Shown here piece by piece: positions 42,247 through 50,455 of a DNA stretch of 64,000 nt. The DNA is taken from the NCBI GenBank assembly GCA_902776435.1, contig CACYQB010000004.1, forward strand, positions 248,001 to 312,000, read 5' to 3'. Origin of the DNA: an uncultured Bacteroidales bacterium (GTDB lineage Bacteria > Bacteroidota > Bacteroidia > Bacteroidales > Muribaculaceae). The notes beneath the pieces were generated by a model, which did no database searches, was not told where the DNA came from, and saw only the letters and a list, made by a program, of their open reading frames with translations. Positions within the stretch are counted from its first letter, which is position 1. Each line of letters starts with the position of its first letter. Made by a program: the position numbers and the translations under genes.

Positions 42247-43908
42247 ATGATGACTGACAAATTTGATATGGTGGCAAAAACCTTCATGGGTCTTGAAGGT
42301 GTGCTTGCCGACGAGTTGCGTGCCCTGGGCGCTGAAGAGGTGACCGAAGGTAATCGTGTAGTTTCGTTCAGGGGCGATAAGGAGATGCTTTATAAGGCAA
42401 ATTTTGCCTGCCGCACTGCGGTGCGCGTGCTCAAGCCGTTCCTGACGTTGAAATCGACGGGTGCCGATGACCTGTATGAGCAACTCAAGACCTTCGACTG
42501 GGAACAGTTGCTGAGCGTGAACACGACATTTGCGATTGATGCTACCGTCTATAGCGAGAATTTCAACAACTCGCGTTTTGTCACTTATCGTGTGAAGGAT
42601 GCGATCGCCGATTTCTTTAATGACAAGTACGGCAAGCGTCCGAGCATCCGCTTGACCAATCCTGAAATCCGTATCGATGTGCACATCTCGGGCCGTGATG
42701 TGACCTTGTCGCTCGACAGCAGCGGTGAGCCGCTGTTCAAGCGCGGGTGGCGCACTGGCCAGACCGATGCGCCCATCAACGAGGTGCTGGCTGCCGGCAT
42801 TATCCTGCTGAGCGGGTGGGATGGCCAGACTGACCTGATAGACCCGATGTGCGGCTCGGGCACCTTCCTCATCGAGGCTGCCCTGATTGCTGCCAATATC
42901 GCTCCTGGCGTGTACCGCGACAGTTATGCTTTCCAGTTGTGGCCCGACTATGACGAGGAGTTGTTTAACGGCATCTACAACGACGACAGCAATGAGCGTG
43001 AGTTCACCCACAAGATCTATGGCAGCGACATCGAGGGCAAGGCCATCGCCATCGCGCGTGCCAATGTCAAGAGCGCGGGCTTGAACAAGTACATCGAGCT
43101 GGAGCGTCGTGACTTCAATGATATCGAACAGGTGCCCGAGGGTGGCACGCTGATCAGCAACCCGCCTTATGGCGAGCGCCTGAACGTGGAGGACATCGAG
43201 GCGATGTACCACGACCTGGGCTATAAACTCAAACACACCTTCAGGGGATATAACGCATGGCTCATCTGCTATGACAGGGAGCAGTATTCCAAGATCGGGC
43301 TCAAGCCCTCGGTAAAGTATGCCTTGAACAATGGCGGTCTGGACTGCGAGTTGTTGCAGTATGTCATCTTTGATGGCGCTTATAACGAGATGCGTGAGCG
43401 TGGTGAGCACATCCACAACGAGGGGTTCCGTGCCAGCGAGCGCAGCAAGGGGCATTACAATAAGGTGGGCCGTGAGGAGCGTCCGCGCCGATTTGCTGAT
43501 GGCGACCGCCCGCGCCGCCGTGATGATGACCGCCCGAGGCGCCGCGATGATGACCGTCCCCGTCGCCGCGATGATGACCGCCCGAGGCGTCGATACGATG
43601 ACGCGGCAAGTCATGACAATCCTGCCCTGAGTGAGGAGGAACGTCGTCGCCGTTCCAGCATCAGCCGTGACCGCCGCTTGATGTCCGATGTGGATAACCG
43701 CGACAGGAAAGGCCGCTACGATGATGACTTCGACCAGGAGTTCCGCCACACCGCAACCTTTGCCAAGCGCATCCTGCGCGACCGCAAGCCCAGCCTGGGT
43801 GCCGATAAGGAAGTGCCCATTATCCATGGCCGCCGCAAGAGTTGGAAACGCCGCGACCTGGATGAGCCGACGGACCAGAAGCCACAAGACAACAAGGACA
43901 ACGAATAA
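42247..43908 (+). CDS. THUMP-domain RNA methyltransferase (RlmL-like) with Arg/Asp-rich tail
   Basis: A 553-residue protein. The N-terminal ferredoxin-like/THUMP region is about 1-160. The Rossmann methyltransferase follows, with LIDPMCGSGTFLIEAALIA (about 198-216), the acidic strand IYGSDIEGKAIAIARAN and the catalytic NPPYGERL (about 308-315), which marks an N2-guanine type RNA methyltransferase of the UPF0020/RlmL group. The protein should end near residue 390. Here ~160 extra residues follow, with four near-copies of DDRPRRR (about 417-452), then basic and acidic low-complexity sequence, probably disordered and RNA-binding. ATG at 42250 is an alternative start. Its tail resembles eukaryote-like R-rich tracts, but that is only compositional. 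Confidence 0.9.
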   Translation: MMTDKFDMVAKTFMGLEGVLADELRALGAEEVTEGNRVVSFRGDKEMLYKANFACRTAVRVLKPFLTLKSTGADDLYEQLKTFDWEQLLSVNTTFAIDATVYSENFNNSRFVTYRVKDAIADFFNDKYGKRPSIRLTNPEIRIDVHISGRDVTLSLDSSGEPLFKRGWRTGQTDAPINEVLAAGIILLSGWDGQTDLIDPMCGSGTFLIEAALIAANIAPGVYRDSYAFQLWPDYDEELFNGIYNDDSNEREFTHKIYGSDIEGKAIAIARANVKSAGLNKYIELERRDFNDIEQVPEGGTLISNPPYGERLNVEDIEAMYHDLGYKLKHTFRGYNAWLICYDREQYSKIGLKPSVKYALNNGGLDCELLQYVIFDGAYNEMRERGEHIHNEGFRASERSKGHYNKVGREERPRRFADGDRPRRRDDDRPRRRDDDRPRRRDDDRPRRRYDDAASHDNPALSEEERRRRSSISRDRRLMSDVDNRDRKGRYDDDFDQEFRHTATFAKRILRDRKPSLGADKEVPIIHGRRKSWKRRDLDEPTDQKPQDNKDNE

Positions 43909-43993
43909 ATATCAAGAAGGCAAGAAAGACAACAACGACAATGGTTAACGCGAACTCGATGAAATTGTTCACAATGAATCAGTGCGTTAGCAA

Positions 43994-44148
43994 ATCCCCC
44001 TCTAAGGTTAGAGAGAAGCTCCTCCCCCGCTTGGGGGGCACGAAGTGCCGGAGGAGGGGGAGAGGCCAGGGGCCGTTGATGATATGGTGACAGTGCCTGC
44101 TTTCGGCGGTATCGACGCCCCAGCCGCCTCTTATCCAAGAGGGGGAGC
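43994..44148. repeat. G/C-rich element with inverted ends
   Basis: It begins TCCCCCTCTAAGG and ends CCAAGAGGGGGA, a terminal inverted match. Inside is CTCCTCCCCC ... GGAGGAGGGGGAG with a GGCACGAAGTGCC apex. It accounts for most of the gap 43909-44208, where no gene is seen. Looks like a short non-coding dispersed element. Confidence 0.6.
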
Positions 44149-44208
44149 TGAGTATCAGTTCTTGATGTGAATGATTATTGTCTTTGTTGCCTCTTGCATC
44201 GATGTGGA

Positions 44209-45198
44209 ATGACGTCTCGCGAGCATATTAACGAATACTTCAATGGTCAGCCGTTCATGCTGCTGTGTGCCCTGGCGCTCATGGTGGCGACGGGTGTTGC
44301 CCTGTCGATGGGTGTCCAGCCCGTGGTAGAGGAGACTACAGGCATCTTGTACTCGGTGAAGTGGACACTCTTCGGGAGCGGAACGCTGTCGGCGGTTGTT
44401 AATGTGCTGTGCCTGTTGCTGACGGGTGGCCTGATGCTGGCGTTGAACAAGGTGTTCAGTTTTGTCAGGTCGGTGACGCGCCTCTTTGTGTCGGCGTTTT
44501 TCCTGTTGCAGTTGGCCCACCCGTCGGGCCTTGTCTCGTTCAATGCCGGCACGTTGTTGTGCCTTGTTACCTCGGTGACGGTCTTGCCGCTGTTTGCCTC
44601 GTTCCAGGACCGCCACTCGCAGCGCAGTATCTTCCTGGTGTTTGCCCTGGCTGCCACGGGCAGTATGTTTCACTATGGCTTCTTGGCGTTGATTCCAGCG
44701 TTCCTGTTGGGGTTCCTCAATATGGGCGTGCTTAACCTCAAGGGCCTGCTGGCGATGTTGTTTGGCCTCGTCACGCCGTTCTGGATCGTCCTCGGCATGG
44801 GGATGGCCAGCCTTGCCGATTTTGCCATGCCCCACATCCAGGGCATCTGGAATATGGGCGGCCATGACGGCATGGACTGGGTGCTCATTACGGCGGCGCT
44901 TGTTGCTGTCATCGGCATTGTGCTGGCTGTGATGAATTTCATGACGATTATGAACTACAGGATGCAGACGAGGGTGTATAACGCCTTCTTTGTGTTCGTG
45001 CTTGTGATGGCGGTCATTGCTATTTGCATCGACTACGGACATGTGGCGGTCTATCTGCCGCTGCTCTGCCTCATGACCTCGGTCCAAGTCGCTCACACCC
45101 ACACGCTGCGTGCCACCCGCCCTCATCGTTACCTGTTCCTGCTGTTGCTGATTGCAGGATGCATTGCTTCCTTTGCCGTTAATGTCATCAAACCATGA
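44209..45198 (+). CDS. Polytopic membrane protein
   Basis: A 329-residue protein with about eight to ten hydrophobic helices (for example FMLLCALALMVATGVALSMG, LVTSVTVLPLFASFQDRHSQ, FLALIPAFLLGFLNMGVLNL). The N-terminus MTSREHINEYFNGQPF is short and cytoplasmic. I do not recognise a named family with certainty; the size and repeated helices recall Bacteroidota proteins annotated as hypothetical integral membrane protein. ATG at 44209 is used because the GTG 42 bases earlier adds only a Cys-rich stretch. The stop overlaps the pdxB start (ATGA at 45195-45198), so the two are co-translated. Confidence 0.8.
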   Translation: MTSREHINEYFNGQPFMLLCALALMVATGVALSMGVQPVVEETTGILYSVKWTLFGSGTLSAVVNVLCLLLTGGLMLALNKVFSFVRSVTRLFVSAFFLLQLAHPSGLVSFNAGTLLCLVTSVTVLPLFASFQDRHSQRSIFLVFALAATGSMFHYGFLALIPAFLLGFLNMGVLNLKGLLAMLFGLVTPFWIVLGMGMASLADFAMPHIQGIWNMGGHDGMDWVLITAALVAVIGIVLAVMNFMTIMNYRMQTRVYNAFFVFVLVMAVIAICIDYGHVAVYLPLLCLMTSVQVAHTHTLRATRPHRYLFLLLLIAGCIASFAVNVIKP

Positions 45199-46253
45199 GA
45201 ATTGTTGTAGATAGCCACATACCTAATATTAGGGGTTGCATCGAGCCGCGTGCCGAGGTGCTCTATCTGGATCCAGGAGATATCACCCGCGATGCCGTGA
45301 GCGATGCCGATGCGCTGATTGTCCGCACCCGTACCCGTTGTGATGCGGCCCTGCTTGACGGCAGCCGCGTGCGCTTCATCGGCTCGGCGACCATCGGCAC
45401 CGACCACATCGACCTCGACTATTGCTCCGCTCACAGCATCACCGTGCGTAATGCTCCAGGATGCAACGCCCCCGCTGTTGCCCAATGGGTATTCTGCGCC
45501 ATTCGCGCCTGGATGCAGGCCCGCGACATCTCCACGACAGAAGGCCTCACCCTGGGCATCGTCGGTGTGGGCCACATCGGCTCCATCGTTGCGCGTTGGG
45601 GCAGGCAACTGGGCTTTACCGTCCTGCTTAACGACCCACCCAGGGAAAACATGGAAAATACGTGCATGGCGGAAAATACGGAAAATACGGAAAAAATGGA
45701 AAGAACGGGCACGGCTCCTGATTTGGCTTTCCTGCCGCTGGAGGAGTTGCAGCGCCGTTGCGACATCATCACCTTCCACACGCCGCTCACGCGTGGCGGG
45801 CAGTGGCCCACGTGGCACCTGTGCGACCAGGCTTTCCTTGATGGTCTGGAACGTTGCCGCCTGCTCATCGACGCTGCCCGTGGCCCCATTGCCGACAATG
45901 AGGCCTTGCTGGGCTGGCATGGCGACGTTGCACTGGACTGCTGGGAGAACGAACCCAATATTTCCCGTGAACTGCTGGAAAAAGCCATCGTCGCAACCCC
46001 TCACATTGCAGGCTACAGCGCCGAGGGCAAGCAGCGCGGCACTGCCATGATGCTGGAGGCGTTGAACGAATTCTGCGGCTGGGACATCCCCGTTCCCGAG
46101 ATTGCCGCCCCCGCCACGGGAGCCCCCGATGTCACCCTCGCCGGCATTGCTGCCAGCTACGACATCATGGCCGACACAGCAGCCCTCAAAGCTGATGCCA
46201 CCGCCTTTGAGTCCCTGCGCAACACCTACCACCACCGCCCCGAATACCAGTAA
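45195..46253 (+). CDS. pdxB: 4-phosphoerythronate dehydrogenase (PdxB) with low-complexity insertion
   Basis: A 352-residue D-2-hydroxyacid dehydrogenase of the pyridoxal 5'-phosphate pathway. The N-terminal catalytic half has ADALIVRTRTRCDAALLDGS and FIGSATIGTDHIDLDYC. The NAD loop is LGIVGVGHIGSIVARWG (about 117-133). Catalytic residues are in LIDAARGP and in WENEPNI and TPHIAGYSAEGK. Between the second beta strand (LLNDPPRE) and the next there is an insertion reading ENTCMAENTENTEKMERT, encoded by repeated GGAAAATAC units; it is absent from the usual fold. Translation is coupled to the membrane protein upstream. The 3' end converges, 2 bases apart, with the ATPase pseudogene. Confidence 0.9.
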   Translation: MRIVVDSHIPNIRGCIEPRAEVLYLDPGDITRDAVSDADALIVRTRTRCDAALLDGSRVRFIGSATIGTDHIDLDYCSAHSITVRNAPGCNAPAVAQWVFCAIRAWMQARDISTTEGLTLGIVGVGHIGSIVARWGRQLGFTVLLNDPPRENMENTCMAENTENTEKMERTGTAPDLAFLPLEELQRRCDIITFHTPLTRGGQWPTWHLCDQAFLDGLERCRLLIDAARGPIADNEALLGWHGDVALDCWENEPNISRELLEKAIVATPHIAGYSAEGKQRGTAMMLEALNEFCGWDIPVPEIAAPATGAPDVTLAGIAASYDIMADTAALKADATAFESLRNTYHHRPEYQ

Positions 46254-46255
46254 AC

Positions 46256-47395
46256 TTAGCTGTAATAGCGCTGCCGCTTGAGCCAGAGCTTGAAAAGGGA
46301 GTCGTTGAAACTGATTTTATCACCTTCCACATCGATGAGGTCTCTCTTAATCAGCGATTTCTTGATTGCCTGGATGTTGGCCGAGGATTCAAGTCGATAT
46401 TTCTTGATGACATCCTTGCGGCTGAAGCCGTTTGTTACACCATTGGCCATCGCACGCAGGAAATTCAGTTGCAGTTCGGTGAGTTGCTCGACTTCACGCT
46501 GAAAGAAGACTTTGTTCTGTTCCAGCAGGTCATCTATGGCCTCATTGATGTCGCTACTGGTTACGGTATCGCCTGACTTGTACCACACGATCCATGAAAG
46601 TTGCTGGACGTAGGAAGACAGGTTTTCGGTGGCTTCACAGATTTTCCTTGCTTGTTGTTCGGTAATGGTCTTGCCGGTTTCACGGAATTTGGCGCAGATG
46701 AAGGCTACCCATTCGTGGGTAGGAATCTTTTTGAGAAACATCAAGTCGCCAAATTTAAAGAATGGCATACTTTGATCGTTGAACATGTTCTCCATGAGAT
46801 GTTTCTTACTGCCGAACATGCAATAGGTGACATGTTGTTGATGTTGCCACACCGAACGTAAACGCTTCTGGAACGTGACAGCATCAGCAAACTCGGCCAT
46901 CTGTTGGAATTCATCCAAGCATACCAGAAGACGTATGCCTCGTTTCTGGGCAATCTTTTCAGGCAACTGCAAGATGTCCATAAATGAGTCATCTTTCTTG
47001 TCCCAATCAAATGTGATAGAGAAGTCGCTCATGGGGTCAGGACCAAAAGTGAACTTGGGTGAAATGCTTGACAGCAATGTCTTGGCCATCTCGACCCATT
47101 CTTCCAGTTTAGACGCCGTTTGCTTGATGACAGCAGTTGCAAACGCATGATAGAATTCCCATTCCGACTTGCACTGGAAAATGTCAAGGAATACTGTTTT
47201 TATATCTGGATTGTCGATGTCAGACACTACTTTCTTGACCAAAAAGGTCTTCCCCTAGCGGCGCGGTGAAATCAGGATAGTGTTGATGCCGTGGGTGAGG
47301 TTTGCAGTTAGGCGCTTTGCATCTTCCTGTCTGTCAGTAAAATAATCGCCCTCTGCAGCCTTGCCAAAAACGAACGGATTAATTGTTGTTGCCAT
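46256..47395 (-). pseudogene. AAA+ ATPase (AAA-ATPase-like archaeal type) interrupted by an amber codon in Walker A
   Basis: From ATG 47395 (MATTINPFVFGKAAEGDYFT) the frame reads 46 codons to ISPRR, then TAG at 47257-47255, then GKTFLVKKVVSDIDNPD and 328 further residues. The site is the P-loop, where relatives have RR(Y/W)GKT; one base change would restore it. Downstream are the Walker B segment LLVCLDEFQQMAEF and a C-terminal winged-helix-like region (NGFSRKDVIKKYRLESSANI). No other disruption is visible, so the lesion is recent, or a sequencing error, or the codon is read through. A second ATG at 47242 after the stop would lack the P-loop. Promoter-like boxes are stacked upstream. Confidence 0.8.
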
Positions 47396-47416
47396 AGTTG
47401 TAGTATTTTTTCGCTA

Positions 47417-47496
47417 CAAAGATAGTAATAATTCTGTTAGTAACAAAGTTATTAGTAACAAAATTATTACTAAGAGGTTTATTACTAACAAAGTTA
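47417..47496 (-). promoter_or_regulatory. Cluster of four -7 boxes in an AT-rich repeat
   Basis: Minus-strand matches to TAnnTTTG at 47417-47424 (TATCTTTG), 47444-47451 (TAACTTTG), 47459-47466 (TAATTTTG) and 47489-47496 (TAACTTTG), embedded in TTAGTAA/TTACTAA repeats that can also form hairpins. It lies directly upstream of the ATPase pseudogene. Confidence 0.6.
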
Positions 47497-47600
47497 TTAC
47501 TAAGCAGGTTGTTACTAAAAATGTAGAGTGGAAATCGTTAATTAGTGGAATTAGTATTAAAAAAGTATGGCTTGTTGGAAGAAAAGCTGTAAAAAAACAC

Positions 47601-47608
47601 TATCTTTG
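47601..47608 (+). promoter_or_regulatory. -7 box TATCTTTG of rubrerythrin
   Basis: TAnnTTTG match 42 bases before the ATG, with TTG boxes at 47572-47577 upstream. Confidence 0.6.
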
Positions 47609-47650
47609 CAGAAAATAATGGAATCAAATTAATCACTAATTCACAAGAAA

Positions 47651-48193
47651 ATGAAAGACTTAAAAGGAACCAAGACCGAAAAGAACCTGATGGAAGCCTT
47701 TGCTGGCGAGTCACAGGCCCGTAACAAGTACACCTACTATGCCTCTAAGGCTAAGAAGGACGGCTATGTGCAGATTGCTGCCCTGTTTGAGGAAACCGCC
47801 AATCAGGAGAAAGAGCATGCCAAACTGTGGTTCAAGCACCTGCAGGGTGGTGCCGTGAAGGGAACCATCGAAAACCTGGAAGACGCTGCCGCCGGTGAGA
47901 ATTTCGAGTGGACCGACATGTACAAGCGTATGGCCGAGGAAGCCCGCGAGGAAGGTTTCATCGAGATCGCCGAGCAAATGGAAGGCGTTGCCGCCATCGA
48001 GAAGCTGCACGAGGAGCGTTACCTGAAGCTGTTGAACAACATCAAGCAGGACATCGTGTTCTCGCGTGACGGCGACACCATGTGGCAATGCAGCAACTGC
48101 GGCCACGTCGTTATCGGCAAGAAGGCCCCCGAGATGTGCCCCGTGTGCAACCATCCGAAGGCCTACTTCCAGATCAAGGCTGAGAATTATTGA
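47651..48193 (+). CDS. rbr: Rubrerythrin
   Basis: A 180-residue peroxide-reducing non-haem iron protein. The ferritin-like helical domain carries the di-iron ligands in [31 protein letters not shown] and [16 protein letters not shown]. The C-terminal rubredoxin domain has CSNCGHV and CPVCNHP for the FeS4 site. It protects anaerobes against hydrogen peroxide. Length is slightly below the ~190 typical. Monocistronic, with its own -7 box and a hairpin downstream. Confidence 0.97.
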   Translation: MKDLKGTKTEKNLMEAFAGESQARNKYTYYASKAKKDGYVQIAALFEETANQEKEHAKLWFKHLQGGAVKGTIENLEDAAAGENFEWTDMYKRMAEEAREEGFIEIAEQMEGVAAIEKLHEERYLKLLNNIKQDIVFSRDGDTMWQCSNCGHVVIGKKAPEMCPVCNHPKAYFQIKAENY

Positions 48194-48194
48194 T

Positions 48195-48270
48195 TCTTAG
48201 GCTTTAGGTTTTAGGCTTTAGGCTTTAGGGGGGCGGATGCTTCTTTAAACTCTAAACTGCGAGCTTAGCG
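48195..48270. repeat. Heptamers with GCGGATGC core after rubrerythrin
   Basis: CTTTAGG, TTTTAGG, CTTTAGG, CTTTAGG, then GGGGCGGATGC and TTTAAACTCTAAACT. A partial version of the palindromes at 10466 and 11353. Confidence 0.75.
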
Positions 48271-48283
48271 AGCATTTCTATCA

Positions 48284-48320
48284 CAAGGAAGAATCGTGCT
48301 GTGAGTGCGATTCTTCCTTG
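48284..48320 (+). terminator. Perfect 13-base-pair hairpin after rubrerythrin
   Basis: CAAGGAAGAATCG / CGATTCTTCCTTG with an 11-base loop. No T-tract follows directly, so it may be a terminator or an mRNA-stabilising stem. Confidence 0.6.
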
Positions 48321-48384
48321 CTGCATATGTATAAAATGTGTAAAATATGGAAAAATGGAAAATGCTGAAAAAATGGCATGGATG

Positions 48385-48415
48385 TTGCAGTATTCACGAG
48401 AAGTGTGTACATTTG
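48385..48415 (+). promoter_or_regulatory. Promoter of the lemA operon
   Basis: TTG at 48385-48387, 20-base spacer, TACATTTG at 48408-48415, 46 bases before lemA. Confidence 0.65.
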
Positions 48416-48461
48416 CAGGTTGTAGAAAAAGATTATTCACCTTATAAATAATTAATCGACA

Positions 48462-49070
48462 ATGAAAAAAGGATGTATTGGACTTATTGTCCTGGGCGTA
48501 ATCGCCCTCGCTTTGTTTGGTTGGGTAAAGAACGGCTATAACGGACTCGTGAAGGACCAAGAGAGCGTTGAGACTGCATGGGCTCAAGTGGAGAACGTGT
48601 ATCAGCGCCGTGCTGACCTGATTCCTAACCTTGTGGAGACTGTAAAGGGCTATGCCAAGCACGAGCAGGAGACCCTTGAGGGCGTGATTGAGGCCCGTGC
48701 CAACGCCACCAAGGTTACCATTGACCCCAAGAACATGACTCCCGAAGACCTGCAGAAGTATCAGGCTGCACAGGGTGACGTGACCAACGCCCTGAGCCGA
48801 CTCATCGCCGTGAGCGAGAGCTATCCCGACCTGAAGGCCAATCAGAACTTCCTGGAGTTGCAGAACCAATTGGAAGGTACCGAGAACCGCATCGCCGTTG
48901 AGCGCAACAAGTTCAACGAGGTGGCCCGTGAGTATAACACCAAGCGCCGCACCTTCCCCACCAACATCCTCGCCGGCATCTTCAACTTTGGCGAGAAACC
49001 CTATTTCCAGGCTCAGGAAGGCGCCGACAAGGCTCCCAAGGTGGACTTTGGTACCAGCGAAGGCAAGTAA
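48462..49070 (+). CDS. lemA: LemA family protein
   Basis: A 202-residue protein with an N-terminal membrane anchor (KKGCIGLIVLGVIALALFGW) and a four-helix-bundle body carrying the LemA signature VETAWAQVENVYQRRADLIP (about residues 36-55) and later LSRLIAVSESYPDLKANQNF. The bulk faces the periplasm. LemA genes are typically followed by TPM-domain genes, as here. A role in envelope stress or quality control is suggested for relatives but not established. First of a three-gene operon; 3 bases to the next gene. Confidence 0.93.
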   Translation: MKKGCIGLIVLGVIALALFGWVKNGYNGLVKDQESVETAWAQVENVYQRRADLIPNLVETVKGYAKHEQETLEGVIEARANATKVTIDPKNMTPEDLQKYQAAQGDVTNALSRLIAVSESYPDLKANQNFLELQNQLEGTENRIAVERNKFNEVAREYNTKRRTFPTNILAGIFNFGEKPYFQAQEGADKAPKVDFGTSEGK

Positions 49071-49073
49071 ACG

Positions 49074-49559
49074 ATGGCACTGGCCGATTTTATACCTAGT
49101 GAGGGCCAGCGCCGTATTGCTGATGCCATTACCGCAGCCGAGCGTCACACCACGGGCGAGATTTGTGTCCATGTGACGCCGCGTTGCCGCGGTGATGTGG
49201 TGAGGCGTGCCACCAAGACCTTTAACCGTCTGCACCTCTACACGACCAAGCGCCGTAATGCTGTGCTGATTTTTGTCGCCTACGAGGACCGTAAGTTTGC
49301 CATTCTGGGCGACACCGGTATCAACGAGGCGGTCCCCAAGGGGTTCTGGGATGGTGAGGTCGCGGAATTGGGCAAGTACCTCAAGGCGGGCAGGCCCGTA
49401 GATGGCTTGTGTGAAATCATCGCCCGCATGGGTAATCGCCTGTCGGAGTATTTCCCTGGCGAGCGTGACGACGAGAATGAGTTGAGCAACGAAGTCAGCT
49501 ATGACGACCTTGACGATGACACCGAGACCGAAGACAACGACTATGGCAACATGGAATAA
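49074..49559 (+). CDS. TPM-domain protein, small cytoplasmic form
   Basis: A 161-residue protein. A TPM-like fold lies at about 1-130 (IADAITAAERHTTGEICVHV; NAVLIFVAYEDRKFAILGDT; GINEAVPKGFWDGEV), then an acidic disordered tail (YDDLDDDTETEDNDYGNME). No signal peptide. Companion TPM proteins of this kind sit between lemA and the larger secreted TPM gene in many bacteria. Its stop overlaps the next gene's start region by 17 bases. Confidence 0.88.
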   Translation: MALADFIPSEGQRRIADAITAAERHTTGEICVHVTPRCRGDVVRRATKTFNRLHLYTTKRRNAVLIFVAYEDRKFAILGDTGINEAVPKGFWDGEVAELGKYLKAGRPVDGLCEIIARMGNRLSEYFPGERDDENELSNEVSYDDLDDDTETEDNDYGNME

Positions 49560-50343
49560 AACAATGTGTCGCCTGGCGGCAATAATCCTGATGACGTGTT
49601 GCACTGCGATGGCAGTGTGGGCACAGGTGCCGCCGCGTCCCAATCCGCCTCGCCTGGTCAATGACTTCGCGGGCATCTTGGGCGACTGCCAGTGGCTCGA
49701 GGACTCGTTAGAGCGCATCGCTGTGGAGACCAGCAACCAGATCTGTGTCGTCACCATGGATGACTTTGGCGGCTATGACAAGGCCATGATGGCCTACAGC
49801 ATCGGCCAGGAGTGGGGTGTGGGAACGCAGCGTAACCGCAACGGTGTGGTTATCCTCATCAAGCCCAAGACAGCCGACAGCAAGGGTGAGGCATTTATTG
49901 CTACAGGTTACGGCCTGGAGGGTGCCATTACCGATGCCACCAGCACCCGCATCGTTAATCAGGAAATGATACCTTATTTTAAGGATAATGATTACCTGGG
50001 TGGCGTGTGGGCCGGAGCTAAAGTTGTCCGTGACCTGGCTACGGGCGAGTACAATGAGGAGGATTATGCCAGCCAGGATGACGACGAGGCGCTGTTCGCC
50101 TTGATCATGTTCATCCTTATCTTTGCATTCTTCCTGTACCTGGCCCACAAGAGCAATCAGGGCAATAACGGTAATCGCAACAACCGTGATACCGGCACAT
50201 GGGGCGGACCCATCATCTTCACCACAGGCAGCGACTGGGGCCGCGGCGGATCCTCATGGGGAGGCGGCGGCTCGTTCGGCGGCGGATGGGGCGGCTTCGG
50301 TGGCGGCTCGTTCGGCGGCGGTGGTGGCGGCGGCAGCTGGTAA
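49543..50343 (+). CDS. TPM-domain membrane protein with Gly-rich tail
   Basis: A 266-residue protein with an N-terminal signal (MCRLAAIILMTCCTAMAVWA region) and a TPM domain (about 40-170, LVNDFAGILGDCQWLEDSLE; NRNGVVILIKPKTADSKGEA; GAITDATSTRIVNQEMIPYF). A C-terminal membrane helix (ALFALIMFILIFAFFLYLAH) leads to a Gly/Ser/Trp-rich tail (SFGGGWGGFGGGSFGGGG). TPM domains were first described in the photosystem II repair protein TLP18.3 and in MOLO-1. ATG 49543 overlaps the upstream gene; ATG 49564 would avoid the overlap and leave a cleaner signal peptide. Last gene of the lemA operon; a terminator follows. Confidence 0.87.
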   Translation: MATWNKTMCRLAAIILMTCCTAMAVWAQVPPRPNPPRLVNDFAGILGDCQWLEDSLERIAVETSNQICVVTMDDFGGYDKAMMAYSIGQEWGVGTQRNRNGVVILIKPKTADSKGEAFIATGYGLEGAITDATSTRIVNQEMIPYFKDNDYLGGVWAGAKVVRDLATGEYNEEDYASQDDDEALFALIMFILIFAFFLYLAHKSNQGNNGNRNNRDTGTWGGPIIFTTGSDWGRGGSSWGGGGSFGGGWGGFGGGSFGGGGGGGSW

Positions 50344-50420
50344 CCCCACATTTAACTAAAAAGGTTTAGTTTTAAGAACTGTATTAGTCTTTAAACTCTA
50401 AACTTTAAACTTAAAACTCG

Positions 50421-50455
50421 AGTTCCAAAAGCATCGGCTTTTGGAACTTGTTTTA
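50421..50455 (+). terminator. Terminator of the lemA operon
   Basis: AGTTCCAAAAGC / GCTTTTGGAACT perfect 12-base stem, then TGTTTTAT. It touches the stop of the converging recO. A TTTAAAC-type heptamer palindrome precedes it at 50365-50418. Confidence 0.85.

Noticed and set aside
42229-43887. A 552-codon minus-strand open frame
   Set aside because: Antisense to the RNA methyltransferase, which has motifs NPPYGERL and DPMCGSGTF. The reverse frame has no motifs or plausible start.
48252-49757. A 501-codon minus-strand open frame
   Set aside because: Antisense across lemA and the TPM gene. It spans two unrelated genes and intergenic DNA, so it is a GC-content shadow.
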